Source of the DNA: an uncultured Alphaproteobacteria bacterium
GTDB taxonomy: Bacteria; Pseudomonadota; Alphaproteobacteria; Paracaedibacterales; CAIULA01
Direction: 5' to 3'
NCBI GenBank assembly: GCA_903905285.1
Contig: CAIVFQ010000003.1
Location: 1 to 13,779, forward strand
Length of the DNA stretch: 13,779 nucleotides
In this document: one piece after another, positions 7,755-13,779 of the stretch
How positions within the stretch are numbered: position 1 is the first letter of the stretch
How the letters are laid out: each line of letters opens with the position of its first letter
Notes under the pieces: model-generated
What the model was told of the DNA's origin: nothing
Database searches by the model: none
The model's input: only the letters and a program-made list of their open reading frames with translations
Translations under genes and position numbers: made by a program

Positions 7755-7853
7755 CTACAGCGACCACCATACAATCGCCCATAAAAACACCAAAGGGCCC
7801 ATTATAAAAAATAGACGCTTGATTAGGCTGACGGTCAGAAGGTCGCCGCGCAT
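7755..7853 (-). CDS. Small single-span membrane peptide ORF (32 aa), unrecognised
   Basis: The 33-codon frame begins ATG at 7853 and ends TAG at 7755. AAAAAGGA (7862-7869) lies 8 bases upstream, a better ribosome site than those of many larger genes here. The product starts MRGDLLTVSLIKR and continues as one hydrophobic span, LFFIMGPLVFLWAIVWWSL (residues 14-32); the basic residues before it predict the N-terminus inside. It lies 33 bases after ald and 7 before the metal transporter ATPase, which lacks its own ribosome site. It may be a leader peptide coupling translation, or a small subunit of the transporter. Expression is not proven, and I recognise no family. Confidence 0.55.
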   Translation of the reverse strand: MRGDLLTVSLIKRLFFIMGPLVFLWAIVWWSL

Positions 7854-7861
7854 TGTGTTAT

Positions 7862-7869
7862 TCCTTTTT
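7862..7869 (-). promoter_or_regulatory. Ribosome binding site of the 32-aa membrane ORF
   Basis: Reading on the minus strand, AAAAAGGA precedes the ATG at 7853 by 8 bases. It is the only good Shine-Dalgarno sequence between the end of ald and the ATPase gene, so it probably serves both the small ORF and, by coupling, the transporter. Confidence 0.5.
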
Positions 7870-7886
7870 AGTAACGCGGCCCCTTG

Positions 7887-9005
7887 TTAAACAGCCAATA
7901 ATTGCTCCGGCTCTTTATAGTCTAGGTTTAAAGCATTAGCGACTGCTTGATAAGTCACTTTACCTTTATAAACGTTTAAACCATTTAATAAATGAACATC
8001 TTCTAAAAGGGCTTCGCGATATCCTTTTTGCGCCAACGCCATGACAAAAGGCAGCGTTGCGTTATTTAGCGCCAAGGTAGACGTGCGGGCTACCGCACCT
8101 GGCATATTGGTTACGCAATAGTGAACAATATTATCCACGACATAGCTAGGTTCAGCATGGGTGGTTGGGCGGCTTGTTTCAAAGCAACCGCCTTGATCAA
8201 TGGCCACATCAACTAACACAGAACCAGGACGCATTTTTTTCAGCATCGCACGCGTTACTAAACGCGGCGCCGCAGCTCCCGCAACCAGAACAGCACCTAC
8301 GACCAAATCAGATTGGCTTACTAACTTTTCAATGCTGCTATTGGTGGAGAAAACTGTCTTTAATCGACCTGAAAATTCCCAATCTAATTCGTTTAATCGA
8401 CGGGGGCTTTTGTCAACGATGGTAACTTCAGCGCCCATGCCGACTGCAATACGCGCCGCATTTGCGCCAACAACACCGCCGCCTAAGATCACAACTTTAG
8501 CAGGCTCTACACCCGCAACGCCGCCCAATAAGACGCCTGAGCCGCCTTGCCCTTTTTCTAACATATAGGCACCAACTTGAATTGACATGCGACCCGCAAC
8601 TTCGCTCATTGGGGCCAACAGGGGCAACCCACCGCGGGTATCTGTGACCGTTTCATAGGCAATAGCAACGCATTCTGACTGCATCAGCGCTTTTGTTTGC
8701 TCAAGGTCAGGTGCCAGGTGTAGATAAGTAAAAAGAACTTGATCAGGGCGCAGCATTTTACATTCGCTGAGTTGTGGTTCTTTAACTTTAATAATCATTT
8801 CAGCTTGGTTGAAAACATCGGCTGCAGTTTGAACAACTGTTGCCCCTACCTGTTGATAGTCTTCATCACTAAAACCAATACCCATGCCGGCTTGTGTTTC
8901 AACCAAAACCTTATGTCCGTTTGACAAAAGTTCTTGCACAGAGGAGGGTGTTAATCCAACCCGATATTCATGGTTTTTAATTTCTTTTGGGACGCCAATA
9001 ATCAT
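7887..9005 (-). CDS. ald: Alanine dehydrogenase (NAD+)
   Basis: Ald interconverts L-alanine and pyruvate plus ammonia using NAD, in the cytoplasm. The 372 residues match the family (about 370). The N-terminus MIIGVPKEIKNHEYRVGLTP is characteristic. Lys75 (in IIKVKEP) and His96 (in TYLHLAP) match the pyruvate-binding and catalytic residues known for the family. VVILGGGVVGANAARIAVG (about residues 171-189) is the Rossmann NAD-binding loop, and Asp198 follows at the end of the next strand. The ATG at 9005 has a purine-rich AGAGAG before it. The upstream gap carries the heptamer repeat described separately. Downstream, after 33 bases, comes the small membrane ORF and the metal transporter genes, possibly on the same transcript. 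Confidence 0.96.
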   Translation of the reverse strand: MIIGVPKEIKNHEYRVGLTPSSVQELLSNGHKVLVETQAGMGIGFSDEDYQQVGATVVQTAADVFNQAEMIIKVKEPQLSECKMLRPDQVLFTYLHLAPDLEQTKALMQSECVAIAYETVTDTRGGLPLLAPMSEVAGRMSIQVGAYMLEKGQGGSGVLLGGVAGVEPAKVVILGGGVVGANAARIAVGMGAEVTIVDKSPRRLNELDWEFSGRLKTVFSTNSSIEKLVSQSDLVVGAVLVAGAAAPRLVTRAMLKKMRPGSVLVDVAIDQGGCFETSRPTTHAEPSYVVDNIVHYCVTNMPGAVARTSTLALNNATLPFVMALAQKGYREALLEDVHLLNGLNVYKGKVTYQAVANALNLDYKEPEQLLAV

Positions 9006-9029
9006 TCTAGTCTCTCTTACTCTACGCTG

Positions 9030-9058
9030 ATAATTTTTTAAGAAAAGTCAAAAGTCAA
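9030..9058 (-). promoter_or_regulatory. Candidate ald promoter using the heptamer repeat as -35
   Basis: On the minus strand TTGACT (9053-9058) is followed after exactly 17 bases by AATTAT (9030-9035). The -35 matches consensus at 5 of 6 positions and the -10 at 4 of 6. Transcription would start near 9023, some 18 bases before the ald ATG. The -35 is one of four identical TTGACT copies spaced 7 bases apart. Confidence 0.4.
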
Positions 9059-9077
9059 AAGTCAAAAGTCAAAAGTC
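9043..9077 (+). repeat. Tandem heptamer repeat (AAAAGTC x5)
   Basis: Five exact copies of AAAAGTC lie between aroK and ald, 37 bases upstream of the ald start. Read on the ald strand the unit is GACTTTT, so the array contains four exact TTGACT hexamers and one GTGACT. Perfect short tandem arrays of this kind are prone to slipped-strand changes in copy number. The array is too short and lacks spacers, so it is not a CRISPR. Confidence 0.9.
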
Positions 9078-9102
9078 ACACAGGAAAACAAAACGTCTTC
9101 AC

Positions 9103-9708
9103 TTATACGGACTTTAAAACATAATGATGGGGGTAATGAATGCGCACATATTCGCTCATCTCTTGAATGACGCGATCAACAGTGACGTTGGTTGGTTCAT
9201 CTAAGGTCTCGACATGAATGTCAGCACTCTCATAAATGGGGTACCGTTCAGCAATTAAATTTTCTAATGTTTCCCGTTGATTGCCTTCGGTTAACAAGGG
9301 TCTGTCATTTCGTCTTGACACACGTGCCACCAGTGTTTCGATGTCGGCCTTTAGCCAGACTGAAATGGCCTTTTCCTTAATTAACCTTTGGGTTTCCAAA
9401 TTGTTTAAAGAGCCGCCACCTGTGGCTAACACATGGGTAGGCTGGTCTAATAAACGGGTAATCACGCGGTGTTCACCACTTAAAAACGCCTGTTCACCAA
9501 AGACAGACAAAATTTCTTTAATCGGGCATCCCGCTGCTGCTTCAACTTCATGATCAGAATCATAAAAGGGTAATTCCAATCGCTTCGACAAACGTCGGCC
9601 GATGCTGGTTTTCCCTGAGCCCATAAGCCCAACCAAAACAATGGTCTTGGGGGGCATGAAGCTAATTGTCGTAGATTGAGGACGAGAACTATGAGAATAC
9701 ATCATCAT
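9103..9708 (-). CDS. aroK: Shikimate kinase
   Basis: AroK phosphorylates the 3-hydroxyl of shikimate with ATP in the aromatic amino acid pathway. Numbering from a possible TTG at 9711 (202 residues), the P-loop GLMGSGKTS is at 28-36, DSD at 51-53 (shikimate- and Mg-binding aspartates), GGG at 98-100, lid RNDRPLL near 133-139, and ERYPIY retains the later substrate arginine. The usual FR of the GExxFRxxE motif is FL here (Leu77, codon TTA), so the arginine known to bind shikimate is missing. The start is ambiguous: TTG ATG ATG ATG at 9711-9700 or ATG at 9657, none with a good ribosome site. aroB, a frequent partner, is not adjacent. Confidence 0.9.
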   Translation of the reverse strand: MMMYSHSSRPQSTTISFMPPKTIVLVGLMGSGKTSIGRRLSKRLELPFYDSDHEVEAAAGCPIKEILSVFGEQAFLSGEHRVITRLLDQPTHVLATGGGSLNNLETQRLIKEKAISVWLKADIETLVARVSRRNDRPLLTEGNQRETLENLIAERYPIYESADIHVETLDEPTNVTVDRVIQEMSEYVRIHYPHHYVLKSV

Positions 9709-9726
9709 CAAAACTGCATATCTTAA

Positions 9727-9755
9727 TTTATAATTTAAATGCTAGCCAGTGTAAG
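9727..9755 (-). promoter_or_regulatory. Weak candidate promoter for aroK
   Basis: On the minus strand CTTACA (9750-9755) and TATAAA (9727-9732) are 17 bases apart, matching consensus at 4 and 5 of 6 positions. The start of transcription would be near 9720, leaving only about 12 bases before the first ATG, so either the leader is very short or a downstream start is used. Confidence 0.25.
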
Positions 9756-9779
9756 TCCTTGCGAACCACATGGGTAAAT

Positions 9780-9796
9780 ATGCCTCTGCAAGGCAC
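9780..9796 (-). terminator. Weak hairpin downstream of the broken lipase gene
   Basis: On the minus strand TGCCT and AGGCA pair around TGCAG, followed by TATTT, just after the ancestral lipase stop at 9802. A longer alternative pairs GCAAGG with CCTTGC (9757-9762). The stem is short and the T tract poor, so termination is only possible. Confidence 0.2.
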
Positions 9797-9801
9797 TACT
9801 G

Positions 9802-10787
9802 TCAATGGTTTGTTGAATGTAGATTCAAAAAGGTTTCAATATCTTGTTGAAGTTTTTCGCGAATGTCGTCACTTTCGTTAAAAATATGATGCCAAGACCC
9901 TTGATAAACCTTGTGGGAGCACCTTTTTAAGTGGGTAGCAACTTTAGCATTATAGAGCTGGTATCAACAACTTGATCGTTACCCGCTGTGGCAATAAAAA
10001 TCGGCGCTGTAATAGCCTGCAGCTGTTCTGGTTGATTGGCTTGATCAAGGGCTTTAAAGCTTGCATTTAGCCACCCATAGGTTGGCCCAGAGGTAAGCAA
10101 TGGGGGGTGATCTTGGGCAATTTTCTTTTGCCGTTCAAAATTTTCGCGACTGTGCGTGCTTCGATTTTTCTCAAATATCTCTTTGCTAAAGTTAAAATCG
10201 CCATAGCCAAAACAATAATGGTCGTGATACCCCAACTTTGTCGCACCTGCCGCTAACCAGCGTGCCAAAAATGTTGGGAACGGATTGGTTTTAAGGCCAA
10301 ACATAGGTGATAAAAGAACAGCAGCTTGAACGGGAAAAGTTTTTGTAAGATTTTGATCTTGTAAGAAACGAATGATAGCCAGCGACCCCATCGAACTACC
10401 GACAAGGTAAATCGCCTGGTCAGGGGTATGATAGGTTTTCAGGGTTAACGTTATATCTTCTACATAACGTTGATAATCATCAATAGGGGTTTTTTGTGGA
10501 TTATCAGTCAGACGATCAGATCCGCCATGCCCCCGCCAGTCAACCACAATCACCCGAAATCCTAAATTGGCGAAATAGTTAGCCAGACGATCGTTCTTTT
10601 CAATAAACGAAGCACGGCCTGGGCAAATGATTAGCAGTTTTTTGGGATCCGCTGATACTTTCGAGTGCCATTCGCCCACGCGTATTTTGACGCCGTTTTC
10701 ATGTTTTAAAGATTGGTAAGAGAATTCAGCGTGAAGCGGGGATAGAAAAATAAGCAGTAAAGCGAATTGACGGAAAATTTTTAGCAT
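9802..10787 (-). pseudogene. Alpha/beta hydrolase (lysophospholipase/monoglyceride lipase-like), frameshifted
   Basis: Residues 1-286 read in one frame to a stop at 9927: a signal peptide (MLKIFRQFALLLIFLSPLHA, cleavage after HA), WRGHGGSD, the nucleophile motif GSSMG (Ser132), and Asp271 in AGNDQVVD. The catalytic histidine is missing from this frame. A second frame from about 9953 to the TGA at 9802 continues YNAKVATHLKRC and then QGSWHHIFNESD, which supplies the expected His and a typical family C-terminus. One base appears lost near 9951-9958. The start has AGGAG overlapping the ruvB stop, 9 bases downstream, so it is third in the ruvAB transcript. A recent inactivation or a sequencing error would both explain it. 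Confidence 0.8.
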
Positions 10788-10796
10788 TTCAAGCTC

Positions 10797-11840
10797 CTAA
10801 ATTGATGACTCCGAAAAAGAGAATTGAGGTTGGGCAGCAGCAGGCGCAATAAAAGGCAACCCCAAATGTTGATAGGCGTTTTCTGTTAGTACCCGACCCC
10901 GGGGTGTTCGTTGAATAAAACCCTGTTGAATCAGGTAAGGTTCGATTGTTTCTTCCAATGTATCGCGCTGTTCCGACAAAGCCGCAGCCAGCGTTTCAAT
11001 GCCAACAGGGCCGCCTTTGTAATAATCGATAATGGTGCGTAGGTATTTTATGTCTTGCGCGTCAAGTCCCAAAGGGTCAACCTCTAGGCGATTCAGGGCC
11101 TCTTTTGCCATGTCTTCTTCAACGGTGATCTGTCCCATAACGCTGGCAAAGTCACGAACGCGCCGTAACAATCGACCAGCTACCCTTGGCGTTCCCCGTG
11201 ATCGGCGGGCAATTTCAAAGGCCCCGCTTTCCGTCAAATCAAAATCTAAGATTTTGGCTGCCCGACGAATAATAACCGTTAGCTCATTTAATTCATAAAA
11301 TTGTAACCGTAAGGGAATGCCAAACCGTTCGCGCAATGGTTGACTCAACAAACCAGAACGGGTGGTGGCCCCAATAAGGGTGAAAGGCACTAAATCAAGC
11401 CGAATCGAACGAGCCGCTGGCCCTTCGCCAATCATAATATCCAACTTGAAATCTTCCATCGCTGAATATAAAACTTCCTCAATAGTGGGATTTAAACGGT
11501 GAATTTCATCAATGAATAAAACATCATGCGTTTGCAAATTGGTTAACAGGGCAGCCAGATCACCACTTTTTGTAATAACAGGGCCTGATGTGGCGCGAAA
11601 GCCAACATTCAATTCCTTTGCCACAATTTGGGCCAAGGTTGTTTTGCCAAGGCCAGGCGGACCAAATAGCAACACATGGTCTAAGGCTTCTTTGCGGTTT
11701 TTGGCGGCTTGAATAAAAACACTTAAATTGTTGCGTACCGGTGCCTGACCCGTAAAGTCAGCCAAGCTTAAGGGGCGCAACGAAGGCTCTAAGTCTTCCT
11801 CAAGCTGCTTATTAGGATCAATTAAACGAAGGTCAGTCAT
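10797..11840 (-). CDS. ruvB: Holliday junction branch migration ATPase RuvB
   Basis: RuvB is the hexameric motor that drives branch migration of Holliday junctions with RuvA during recombination and replication fork repair. The 347 residues match the family. Walker [10 protein letters not shown] is at residues 60-68, Walker B LFIDEIH at 108-114, sensor GATTRSG around 157-163, and the arginine finger region LRERFG around 169-174. The C-terminal winged-helix part contains [15 protein letters not shown] and [10 protein letters not shown]. The ATG follows two consecutive TAA codons of ruvA by 3 bases, consistent with coupled translation. The stop codon overlaps the ribosome site of the broken lipase gene downstream. 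Confidence 0.97.
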   Translation of the reverse strand: MTDLRLIDPNKQLEEDLEPSLRPLSLADFTGQAPVRNNLSVFIQAAKNRKEALDHVLLFGPPGLGKTTLAQIVAKELNVGFRATSGPVITKSGDLAALLTNLQTHDVLFIDEIHRLNPTIEEVLYSAMEDFKLDIMIGEGPAARSIRLDLVPFTLIGATTRSGLLSQPLRERFGIPLRLQFYELNELTVIIRRAAKILDFDLTESGAFEIARRSRGTPRVAGRLLRRVRDFASVMGQITVEEDMAKEALNRLEVDPLGLDAQDIKYLRTIIDYYKGGPVGIETLAAALSEQRDTLEETIEPYLIQQGFIQRTPRGRVLTENAYQHLGLPFIAPAAAQPQFSFSESSI

Positions 11841-11843
11841 TTA

Positions 11844-12446
11844 TTAAGAAGATTTAGCCAATTTTTGCAAAGATAGCCGAATTAACGTTTCAGGGGTAGG
11901 ATTATTCGGGTTTTCTTGAGCAGTCTTGGTTAAGGCCATGCTTGCCTCGGCCTTGGAATATCCAAGCCCCAACAGACCCGATAACGCATCTTGTATGGCT
12001 GAGGTTGGTGAGATTGTTTGCATCGGCAAAGAACCAGACGCGTTGAATATTTTATCTTTCAGTTCTAAAACAATGCGCCCGGCTATTTTAGCGCCTATCC
12101 CCTCGGCCTGGGTAAGCGACAAACGATCTTGCTGGCTGATGGCAGCTCTTAGCCTTTCAGGACTTAGGTTTGAGAGAATAGAAAGCGCCGCCTTTGCTCC
12201 CACCCCTTGTACCGTTAATAGCAATTGAAAACAGTGACGTTCGTCTGGGTCGTAAAAGCCGCACAACTGTTGGTGATCTTGCCGGATGATATGTTCAATC
12301 CATAAGCTAAGATTTTGGCCCAGGTCAGGCAGTTGATCGATCGTGCGAGCAGAGACCTGCACCCAATAGCCAACGCCCTGAACATCAATGATCAAATGCC
12401 CATCATGAATGCTGTCGAGAATGCCGGTTAATTTTGCGATTATCAT
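11844..12446 (-). CDS. ruvA: Holliday junction branch migration protein RuvA
   Basis: RuvA binds the Holliday junction as a tetramer and loads RuvB. The 200 residues show the three usual domains: an N-terminal OB fold beginning MIIAKLTGILDSI (1-64), two helix-hairpin-helix motifs (VQGVGAKAALSIL at 79-91 and AEGIGAKIAGRIVLELKDK at 114-132), and a C-terminal RuvB-interacting domain (IQDALSGLLGLGYSKAEA, about 151-168). The start has AGGA 8 bases upstream. It is first in the ruvA-ruvB-lipase transcript. ruvC, which often precedes ruvA, is not in the upstream 384 bases; a CtrA-box-like sequence lies 25 bases upstream. Confidence 0.96.
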   Translation of the reverse strand: MIIAKLTGILDSIHDGHLIIDVQGVGYWVQVSARTIDQLPDLGQNLSLWIEHIIRQDHQQLCGFYDPDERHCFQLLLTVQGVGAKAALSILSNLSPERLRAAISQQDRLSLTQAEGIGAKIAGRIVLELKDKIFNASGSLPMQTISPTSAIQDALSGLLGLGYSKAEASMALTKTAQENPNNPTPETLIRLSLQKLAKSS

Positions 12447-12470
12447 AAATTATTCCTGGGAGTTTTGAGA

Positions 12471-12485
12471 TTAACCATTTGTTAA
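12471..12485 (-). promoter_or_regulatory. CtrA-box-like sequence upstream of ruvA
   Basis: TTAACCATTTGTTAA fits TTAA-N7-TTAA, the spacing of the alphaproteobacterial CtrA box (TTAA-N7-TTAAC), except that the last base is T, not C, in either reading direction. It lies 25 bases from the ruvA start, overlapping where a promoter would be. Such AT-rich motifs arise by chance often, so regulation is only possible. Confidence 0.3.
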
Positions 12486-12522
12486 TCTTTATGAATAAAG
12501 GGTTAATTTCGTTTTTTTTCAC

Positions 12523-12552
12523 CCCCCCACCCAATCACCCTCGGGTGGGGGG
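12523..12552. other. Perfect 10-bp GC palindrome
   Basis: CCCCCCACCC (12523-12532) and GGGTGGGGGG (12543-12552) are exact reverse complements around a 10-base loop (AATCACCCTC). Eight T precede it on the plus strand, and none follow on either strand, so it is not a canonical intrinsic terminator. It would form a very stable hairpin in RNA or single-stranded DNA. Confidence 0.7.
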
Positions 12553-12716
12553 CTATACCCTCATACGCTAGGGCAACAGGCAAAAACTCACCTTTGGCCC
12601 TTTTTCAGAAAAAGAAGCAGGCTAAAACAATCTAGATTACCTTCAACCATAGCACCTCATCCTTACCAAATCGTTAATACTGACAATCAGCTTAAGAACT
12701 TATAGAGAGCATTCTA

Positions 12717-12731
12717 CTCATTCTGAATGAG
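12717..12731. promoter_or_regulatory. 7-1-7 inverted repeat, possible operator
   Basis: CTCATTC-T-GAATGAG is a perfect 7-1-7 palindrome, flanked by CATTCT and AGAATG that extend the symmetry with a small offset (12710-12735). It lies about 60 bases upstream of the TATAAT before phaC. The form suits a dimeric repressor but does not match a consensus I can name. Confidence 0.3.
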
Positions 12732-12792
12732 AATGTCGAAACCCGTATTCACCTTATAGGAAATTATCTTCCCCTAAAAAATAAAAATTTAG

Positions 12793-12798
12793 TATAAT
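12793..12798 (+). promoter_or_regulatory. Consensus -10 box before phaC pseudogene
   Basis: TATAAT matches the sigma70 -10 consensus exactly and lies 32 bases before the ATG at 12831, so transcription would start near 12805. No good -35 is found at 16-18 bases upstream. Confidence 0.4.
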
Positions 12799-12830
12799 GT
12801 TACTTAAGTTTGAATAGAAGTTTTGACGTT

Positions 12831-13662
12831 ATGAAAAAAAAAATTAAAAACATCCAGGAATTTCATAATCAAGTTTGGAAAACATTCCTAGAACAACAGC
12901 AAAAGGGTTCTTTTCCACCTATGTGGGAAGCCTTGAATAATCCTTGTCATCCACATATCAAGGAGGAATCCAGCTCTGAAGAAAAATCTTGGGGTGATAT
13001 TCAAAAAAAATACCTTACAGGCCTTGAAAGTATATTTACGCAAACGATGGAAAATATCTTCAAGAAAGGCGACGCACCACTGCCAGAACCCCCCCCCGTT
13101 TGATGGGCGCTTTCAAGATGCTGAGTGGCAAACCAACCCCATGTTTTTTTATTTAAAAGAAACGTACCTTTTATACAGCGACTATTTGCAAAGCCTTTTT
13201 AAGCAAGAAAACTTAGACGATGAGAGCCAGAAAAAGCTTCAATTTTATGTGAAAAACTTTCTAGATGCTTTATCTCCTAGCAATTTTCCCTTTACCAATC
13301 CTGAGGTGGTTCGCGAAACCATTAAGCAAAAAGGGGGGAATTTGGTAAAAGGATTTCAACATTATCTGAATGATCAACGAAAAAGCCAAGTCCAAGGAGT
13401 GGCTTTACCCGCTCTAACCGATTTAACAGCCTTTAAGGTTGGCGAGGATCTTGCCACAACTCCAGGAACTGTTGTTTACGAAAATGAAATATTCCAACTG
13501 CTTCAGTATTTACCCTCTAAACCACCTTATTATGAAACCCCGATTCTTATTATTCCCCCGTGGATCAACAAATATTATATTTTCGATCTGCGGACAGAGA
13601 ATTCTTTTATTCGATGGAATGTTGACGCCGGGCACGTGGTTTATAGTCTCCTAATTGGTTAA
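12831..13662 (+). pseudogene. phaC: Class I PHA synthase, frameshifted and incomplete
   Basis: PhaC polymerises hydroxyacyl-CoA into polyhydroxyalkanoate storage granules. The first frame (ATG 12831, or TTG 12810) runs to TGA at 13103. The second, from the run of nine C at 13089-13097, continues FDGRFQDAEWQTNPMFFYLK and then YLLYSDYLQSLF, the N-terminal hallmark of the family. Later it reads LPSKPPYYETPILIIPPWIN and NSFIRWNVDAGHVVY before a stop at 13662. With eight C the two frames would join. Family members then continue with ISWVNP and a lipase-box-like GxCxGG carrying the catalytic cysteine; neither is readable in the last 117 bases, so a second lesion lies near 13645-13665. The start also has ten A in a row. 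Inactive as it stands. Confidence 0.85.
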
Positions 13663-13668
13663 AACCTT

Positions 13669-13684
13669 CGCCTTCAGGCGAAAG
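13669..13684 (+). other. Small hairpin after the phaC remnant
   Basis: TTCGCC and GGCGAA pair perfectly around TTCA directly after the last phaC-like codons. No T tract follows. Bases 13663-13779 contain no coding sequence I can support in any frame. Confidence 0.35.
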
Positions 13685-13779
13685 AGACTTCAGTCCTTGT
13701 TTGTATTCTTAAAATTTTAGTAGAGATGGATTTGCATTTGTGCGTCTCATCTGGTACCCTGAGCCGCAGTAAAGCGCGC

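Larger units (their letters stand above)
12447..12830. other. Non-coding region between ruvA and phaC pseudogene
   Basis: No credible coding frame lies in these 384 bases between divergent genes. They hold the CtrA-like sequence near ruvA, a T8 run (12512-12519), the GC palindrome at 12523-12552, a small hairpin in the TTTGGCCCTTTTTCAGAAAAAG stretch, an inverted repeat at 12717-12731, and a TATAAT box before phaC. Confidence 0.6.

Noticed and set aside
7748..7774. TTG start for the metal ATPase
   Set aside because: The nine added residues lack family character and overlap the small membrane ORF; the ATG at 7747 gives the normal N-terminus.
9043..9077. CRISPR-like array
   Set aside because: The unit is only 7 bases with no spacers; it is a simple tandem repeat.
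12523..12552. Intrinsic terminator of ruvA-side or phaC-side transcripts
   Set aside because: No T tract follows the stem on either strand, and genes on both sides run away from it.
13663..13779. Continuation of phaC to the window end
   Set aside because: All three forward frames were read; a scrambled SWVNP-like stretch may exist near 13650, but no frame shows later PhaC motifs, so nothing is claimed.

Overview
This window looks like a piece of an alphaproteobacterial chromosome with low-to-moderate GC (estimated by eye). Supporting signs are a DUF2948-type gene (a family largely confined to Alphaproteobacteria), a ruvA-ruvB pair, alanine dehydrogenase, and hemE/rph/nuoN sequences that read as alphaproteobacterial. 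At least two genes are broken (a lysophospholipase-like hydrolase and a class I PHA synthase) and gene order is scrambled relative to free-living relatives: nuoN is separated from the nuo operon, and ruvC and aroB are not next to their usual partners. That points to a host-associated lineage with genome decay, for example something related to Holosporales/Paracaedibacteraceae. Rickettsiales is less likely because a shikimate kinase is present. The taxonomic placement is inference.

Layout. Bases 1-610 hold no convincing gene: a short hairpin, one copy of a ~345-bp dispersed repeat, and a candidate promoter for the plus-strand DUF2948 gene at 611-1090. From 12446 down to 1070 every gene is on the minus strand. 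The first minus-strand block, in transcription order, is rph (RNase PH) > secreted NADPH-dependent FMN reductase-like flavoprotein > hemE > nuoN > an unknown exported protein or lipoprotein. Gaps are short, and hemE/nuoN overlap by GTGA. The last gene of the block overlaps the DUF2948 gene tail to tail. A second copy of the dispersed repeat fills the 459-bp gap between rph and the next block.

The second minus-strand block is ruvA > ruvB > broken lysophospholipase, then aroK, then ald > a 32-codon membrane-peptide ORF > metal ABC transporter ATPase > ABC-3 family permease. Five tandem copies of a heptamer sit just upstream of ald, and each resembles a sigma70 -35 box. Bases 12447-12830 are non-coding and carry a CtrA-box-like sequence, a strong GC palindrome and a smaller inverted repeat. 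The window ends with a plus-strand PHA synthase pseudogene that has a frameshift at a run of nine C.

Functionally most genes are housekeeping: RNA 3'-end processing, heme synthesis, respiratory complex I, Holliday-junction branch migration, aromatic amino acid synthesis, alanine catabolism and divalent metal uptake. The points most worth following are the small membrane ORF coupled to the metal transporter, the dispersed repeat pair, the heptamer-repeat promoter of ald, the lost shikimate-binding arginine in aroK, the signal peptide on the FMN reductase-like protein, and the homopolymer-linked lesion in phaC. No CRISPR array, transposase, tRNA or rRNA was seen.
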